Part shown: piece by piece, positions 58,616 through 64,000 of the stretch | Numbering within the stretch: position 1 is the first letter of the stretch | Layout of the letters: every line of letters begins with the position of its first letter | Source of the DNA: Chlorops oryzae | Lineage: Eukaryota; Arthropoda; Insecta; Diptera; Chloropidae | NCBI GenBank assembly: GCA_020466095.1 | Contig: CM035806.1 | Coordinates: forward strand, 14,824,724-14,888,723 | Length of the DNA stretch: 64,000 nucleotides | Direction of reading: 5' to 3' | Notes under the pieces: model-generated | Told to the model about the DNA's origin: nothing | Databases searched by the model: none | Seen by the model: only the letters and a program-made list of their open reading frames with translations | Made by a program: the position numbers and the translations under genes

Positions 58616-60734
58616 AAATAGCTTGAAAGTAAAGAAAGAAATACAATAATCCGAAGCATTGCATATGATCCGAAGCACAATTTTCCAATTTGCCATGACA
58701 AGCAATTACTGTAAGTAACACCATCGAAAGATATACAAAAAGGACAAAGGAATAAAACAAAATTCCATGAGTTATGCGACAAATTTCGAAATGATAATCT
58801 AATCAACACTAACGCTAAAAGTTTCGCATATGCTCCTTGAAACCCTGCCAAGATCGTAAATTAATTGAAAATCTGATTTAAAAACGTATATTTTTCTTTT
58901 TTCTTTTTTTTTTCATTTTATTTTTTATTATTTTTATTTTTTTTTTTGCTTGTAAATTATGAAAATTGGAAAATTGCGTTCAAAATGGAAACTGTCAATG
59001 CGCTACCACAAAAAACGATATTATGATAAATCAATATATGGCAACCATGCAGACAGACAACCGTTAACTATGTTACCTTGGTGCTTTCGATTCGGTTCGC
59101 CAAACGAACGACGCGACGCATTGTGGCACCCACGATATTTGACCAAGACCAAGACCGAAAACAGTGCTGCCAATTATCATATTCCTATTGCAATATTTTC
59201 CCTCGTAGGCTCAAAAAAAATCCCCCTTAATAAAAAATTTATATATATAAATAAATTATATTATAAATGCGAGGGCAGTAAAGATCTCATTCTTTTGAAG
59301 GAAGGAAGGCGAAGTTAATTTTCCGATTACAGGGGGACTCAAATATAATAAAAAATATATCATTTTCATTGGTCTAGTATTTTGAATTTGATTCTATCGC
59401 TTGACTTACTACGGCGAAAGAACGACCATGATCACTTATATCGTGAAGTAAAATGCAACCCTATGAGTTTGGTTATTTATAAAAAGCATATGAGTTCAAG
59501 TTGCTAAGGTTAGCCGAAGTACTTCTTCGTTTTTTCTGCATGTGTTTGATATAGGAAATTTCCTTGGTGCTTCAGAGCGTAAAGCCCTTTACCGAAAAAA
59601 ATATTGTTATTCTCTTAAAAAATAATACCAAAAATTTTTTCGAAAAAATACATCAATCTTACATCACCACCTGGAACAGGACGAAGACTGGACCAAGCCA
59701 ATGATGGAGACCAAAAGTCGAAGTATCGATGATAAAGGCGCAACACCTTGAACTGAACACTCGAGAACGTGGCGATAATGTTTAACACATGTCAGTCCGA
59801 TCAATGGTCGTAAGTCGTGTTTTCCGAATACATTTATTGCAATTTTATTGTTTTTGTTCCCTTGTTTTTTTTTCGGGGTCTTTTTTTGGGCCAAGTTTTC
59901 CAAAAAGAATATTTTTTGCTGGAAGCAAAAAGTTTCTTTAAAAAAATTTTAAATTTTATTTTTTTTTGTTTAATTTTTTTCGGAATTAAACTTATACCTG
60001 TAACTCTTCGAAGGCTTCATATATCACATCGGCACATGAAAAATTGGTCATTTTCGTTTATGGAAACATGTTTGAACGAGACTTCGCATTGCACTATGAC
60101 AATTGGAATTTATGGCGTGCAAATGCGGTTACAAAGATTAATTCTTTTATGAGCTTTTATTGACTGACAGCATAAACGAAAATGAGTTGGAAAATATGCG
60201 CATAAATTTTTCACCCAAAAGAAAATATTTGAACGCATTGTGTGTTGGGGCCTCCTTCTGTTTTTCAATTTTTTCTGCATTTTTTCTTATAAGTATTGTT
60301 TTTTTTCTTGTTTTTCTTTTGACTCCATTTAGTGTGAAAATTCGATTTTATGGAAAGCTATTAAAGAATAGGAAAATACATACGTTTTTGGTTTTGAAAG
60401 TTAATATTCATCGTGATTTCCTGAAACAAAGAAACGTTGAAAGGAAAGCGACAGGGAGTGGGACAGAGATCAAGGAATCTATTTAACGATTGCTCTGTAC
60501 ATTGGTCTTTGATACTCGTTATGAGAAGTTATTATTATAGGCTGTCTTTCTTTCATATCATAATTAAACTGATATGAAGAAACCAAATTCGAAGTGTTGT
60601 TAACATGCATTGCATTTCCAGCAGACATTTTCGGAGTGTTCGGATCGATGAGTTTAAAATGAATGCGAATTACATATGTAAGTATGTATGATGAATGCAA
60701 CTGAGAAATATGAGCCGAAATAAGTAAGATATGA
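58616..60734. other. Noncoding stretch
   Basis: No gene supported. The longest frame (60160-60486) starts at TTG, is Phe-rich and has no exon signals. Confidence 0.4.
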
Positions 60735-61630
60735 GTCTTAAATGAATCCGAAATCAGTCCTAAATGAGTCCGAAATATGTAGAAAATACCCTACAGACAT
60801 TTTTACATAGTATGAGGTGCAGAAAAAACAATCCAAAAATGATTCCCAAATGACTCCGAAATGGCTCCGAAATTATTCCGAAATGACTCCGAAATAATTT
60901 CAAAATGACTCCGAAATGACTGGAATGACTCCGAAATGACTCTGGAATGACTCCGGAATGACTCTGAAATAACTCCGAAATGTGTATAAAATACGAGACC
61001 GAAAATTCTACATGATACGAGGCGCAGAAAAGTAAGTCCCAAAGGACTCCGAACCGAGTCTGAAGTAGTAATGCAACGGATGGTATATTCGGCCGGATGC
61101 CGGATATTCGGCTGGCTGATAGGCCGGATAGCCGGATAGTTAATTTTTGTTTGAAATTTATTTTTCGGTTTTAAAGCCACATTGAACGGCGTAGCAATGA
61201 TACTGAGCGTTGACGTTTGGTAGAAAAAAATCTCGAAAGTTATTTTTTGACACAGCGCCCTTTTTTTTAGTAGTGCTTGGTTTGAGTGGTTGCACCGAAC
61301 TGCAATGCAAAATCTCTAAAATTGGAAATCTTCTGTGAAAATGTTAGTAGAACTGCATCGGGTTTCCTCCAATCGCTCCAATTTCAAATCTGCAATCTAA
61401 AACAAATACAGTAAATGTTTAATGGAAGGTATCCGGCGGCCGGATATGTGTAGATTTTATCTGGTATCCAGCCGGATACAAAATTTAAGTCCGGATATCG
61501 GATAGTCGCCGGATATCCGTTGCAACTCTAGTCTGAAATATTTATGTAAAAAAAAAAACAGCCGCCAGAAATGTTTACATAATACGAAACTACAGAAAAT
61601 TAGTCCGAAATGACTCCGAAATGAGTGCGA
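60735..61630. repeat. Second TCCGAAA satellite array, split by a hAT MITE
   Basis: Units of ATGACTCCGAAA, ATGACTCTGGA and ATGAGTCCGAAA in short tandem (best at 60840-60985), with TACGAGGCGCAGAAAA spacers like those at 18.2-19.1 kb. The array is interrupted at 61066-61530 by the element below and resumes as TCTGAAATATTT to GTCCGAAATGACTCCGAAAT. Confidence 0.8.
61066..61530. mobile_element. 465-bp hAT-type MITE rich in CCGGAT
   Basis: Left end TAGTAATGCAACGGAT and right end ATCCGTTGCAACTCTA match at 13 of 16 bases when inverted. The 8-bp flanks are GTCTGAAG (61058-61065) and GTCTGAAA (61531-61538), one mismatch, and lie in a satellite unit. Subterminal CCGGATA/TATCCGG words crowd both ends. 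No coding capacity. Confidence 0.82.
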
Positions 61631-63149
61631 GCTGAACTGTACCCCAAAGAAAATGAGCCTCAGATATAAGAAAAAAAAAGTTCTTATATAACTCTTATAC
61701 CGGCCCCCATTCGGTGTATGAAATCCGACTTATACAAAAACCGATTGTCGCAGGAAGCCAATTACATTCATTTCTTACCCCAAAGGGAGCTCATAATGAG
61801 AGCACTCTTAATAAGGACTCATAAAGTCCGCCTTTAGAGCTCCACAAGTTGACTGGGATGTAAAAATATACTTACGAATACATGTATGAATGCATTTATT
61901 TATTTATATGCTTATAAAAAAAAGAGCAAACCGACAATAATAGTCTCCGCCAGATTGATTAGCAATTTCCCAGTTGAAAAGTAGGCCAATTCTTGACTGC
62001 AAAAAGCCAATGTTAAAAGCTGAAAATGCTTCTGCTCGGCTCTCGTATTCGTATCACTGCAATTATTTGCCATTCAATGTGAATTCGATTGGGGGCATTA
62101 AGTATTTTGAGTAAGTATTTTCAGCCAAATTCGACGTTGATATTTCTAATTTTCAATTTTCAAAAGTCAATTATTGCTTTAATCTGACATACAGCGAAAT
62201 AAAATGTCTATGTTTGTGTATGTGTGTGTTTGTGCACTGTGCTCAGGCGTATGTATCTGCATTCCGATTATAATTTGAACGTGAATTAAGCGAATATCAA
62301 CATTTTTTTGTTGTTGTTATTGCTTTTTGCCGTACGCTTCTGAAGTGATACACAGTGCCGAGAGTATCATATCTAAGCATGTCACTCATATGTTTGTACG
62401 CATATCTATGTACATTTCTATCACTAAAAGCCATCGAGTGAGCGGGTACAATGATCATGGTCAGGATGGGAGGTAATGAGCTTGAACATAAGAGATAGGG
62501 AGAGAGAGCGAGAAGCAGCGATTGTAATGATATTATTGACCAAGCAAACAATCTGTCAAACCGTCCAACTGGCTTAGTCATGCCAAAAATGCTTTGCATT
62601 TTCAAAATTCAGCGGTCCGTTTGGCGCGGCGCGGCGCGGCGCTGCGCTGCGCGGCGGTCGGGGTCCATTTGAGCGGTTCGCTGCTGCACTTTGCAATGCA
62701 ATCAGTCACAGTATTTTCCATAATAATGACCGCAACAGTTTTATTTAAAGTTTTTAACGAAGTTTTGATTATTCGGCTAATTTCGATTGTCATACTGAGA
62801 GCGGTCTACTCAACTATGACTGACCACCGACCGGATCGGAATGGACGATACTCATATCGTGCCATGTGTGCGTTTTGGTATTTACTCTTGCTAACGATAA
62901 AAGCGCTTTTGTTCCATCAACTTCAAATCTCTGTTTAACAGTTCGCCATTGAAAAGGCTTATGAGCTCGCAATGAAAATCATTTGCACATTTTAATGAAA
63001 ATTACGCTGAAATCGAAAGAGATTTTAGTGTTTTTTTGTTTTTCGTTTGACTTTGGCAAAATTCAGTTCCATAAATGCGTATGTGCGCTATTTTTTTTTT
63101 TTATTTTTCTTTATTTTTATACCCGCCACACACGGTGTGTCGATGGTAT
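61631..63149. other. Noncoding stretch
   Basis: No gene supported. A GCGCGGCGCGGCGCGGCGCT tract at 62625-62654 is unusually GC-rich for the window. Confidence 0.45.
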
Positions 63150-63330
63150 GTTGCGTTTGTGCGGTTGTATGTAACGCTCAGAACCATTACAGATAGAAAA
63201 TATGTATAGAATTGATCAGTGTCACCAGGAGATTCGATTTAGCCATGTCCGTTCGTGTGTGTCTGTCTGTCTCGCCGTCCGTCTGTCTACCCGTCTGCCT
63301 CTATACAGTGTCTTTTCTATAGAAGAAGTT
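63120..63330. repeat. Dispersed-repeat motif typical of flies
   Basis: TATACCCGCCACACACGGTG, then about 110 bp later GATTCGATTTAGCCATGTCC followed by GTCTGTCTGTCTCGCCGTCC. This order of motifs recurs in many dispersed repeats of fly genomes, from memory. The element class cannot be fixed here. Confidence 0.4.
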
Positions 63331-64000
63331 CAGTTATCTCGACCTAATTTGGTATACGTATTGGCTGGCGAAGGAATAAGTTCGAAAAAGTTCGAAGATG
63401 GGCTTTACCGAAACATTGATTTGGGCAACCATTCTTTGAGCGGTGGACCCAGGGGGAAATTTTGGGGACGCCTGACCTCCAGTTGCTACTATGGCCTGTT
63501 ACGAAAATAACAAAAAGTGATCTTAAATCGAATCCTTTTTTTTTTTTTTTGGAGATATTTCAATTGATTTTGAATTGTGGGCTTATATTTAAGCCTCCGA
63601 TTAAATTTCAAGAAATTGGAACAGAGGGGCTGGCCGAAAGGACAGTTTTAAGTTAATGAAAAGAAGTCTCCAAGATACTGCGTCTTAATGAAAGTAGCAT
63701 TGTGGCCCATTTAAAAAAAAATATGCAAACAAATAAATCGTATGTGTGTCGGGTATTGTACTGGCAGGATCGCCTGACTATAAAACCCTTACTTTTTTTT
63801 CCAAATCAAATTATTTTTTGTTTGTGATATGCCGCAATGGAATTTGTTGGCGAGTTATTTTGTCTCAAGGCTTTATTTGCTTTATAGTGCCGACTGGGAT
63901 AGGTGGACACCGATAGCTAGTTGGTAAAATAGCTGAACTTTTGTTTGGTGTCAGATGAGTGGTTGCGAAAGTTTTGTAATCTTTTTGTGAGTACTTTACT
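63331..64000. other. Noncoding right edge
   Basis: Continuation of a possible repeat to about 63650 (AGTTCAGTTATCTCGACCTA, AATTTTGGGGACGCCTG), then unique AT-rich sequence. No gene seen. Confidence 0.35.

Noticed and set aside
60160..60486. 108-codon frame with a hydrophobic middle, possible membrane protein
   Set aside because: Starts at TTG, the hydrophobic part comes from T-rich sequence, and no exon signals are present.
62594..62938. 114-codon + frame starting in a GC-rich tract
   Set aside because: The Arg/Ala-rich part is the GCGCGGC repeat; no splice or family support.

Overview
The window looks like a gene-poor, AT-rich stretch of a fly (Diptera) nuclear genome. The evidence is short introns (57, 78 and 109 bp) in the two genes that can be modelled, a mariner of the horn-fly Himar1 type, jockey-like LINE remains, many mono- and dinucleotide tracts, and a dispersed motif near 63.2 kb of a kind familiar from many fly genomes. 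The species cannot be named from the sequence. Nothing looks bacterial or viral.

Two host genes can be supported. At 11692-12877 (+) lies a three-exon gene for a MORN-repeat protein of about 339 residues, the fly counterpart of radial spoke head protein 1 (RSPH1, meichroacidin), an axonemal protein of motile cilia and sperm tails. At 14799-15362 (-) lies a small gene of about 161 residues encoding a basic protein with a Cys2-His-Cys finger-like motif; its first coding exon is only 7 nt. The two genes converge. No function is claimed for the second. A short coding-like tail at 20029-20170 may be an exon of something else.

Most of the rest is transposon debris, and its layering is the main interest. 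A Himar1-like mariner (32798-34076, broken by frameshifts and a deletion) sits inside an ACCCAGCCGG-ended element, which sits inside a non-autonomous hAT element (32329-35081) with a perfect 8-bp target duplication. Other short DNA elements with readable ends are hAT-type (37427-37697, 38515-38983, 61066-61530), TA-flanked (28870-29791, 38999-39471, 57727-58281), a set flanked by TTAA with CCCT-type ends (near 2.0, 41.0, 41.5, 52.0, 54.5 and 55.1 kb), and two with CCCTGCAG ends (24923-25661, 26640-27548). LINE 3' ends lie at 11.1, 23.3, 27.9 and 47.7 kb. tRNA-derived SINE heads lie at 9.6, 44.1 and 46.8 kb, with degenerate ones at 9.25, 26.95, 27.3 and 42.3 kb.

Between 43.9 and 58.6 kb three successive pairs of inverted repeats occur, with arms of about 330-625 bp and spacers of 2.0-2.8 kb. 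Two of the pairs are very similar between arms and have no obvious transposase. Simple-sequence blocks include a 0.57-kb CT tract at 1.3 kb, a 0.86-kb 12-bp pyrimidine minisatellite at 21.5 kb, and a TCCGAAA-based satellite at two sites 42 kb apart (18.2 and 60.7 kb). Stretches with nothing recognisable are marked.
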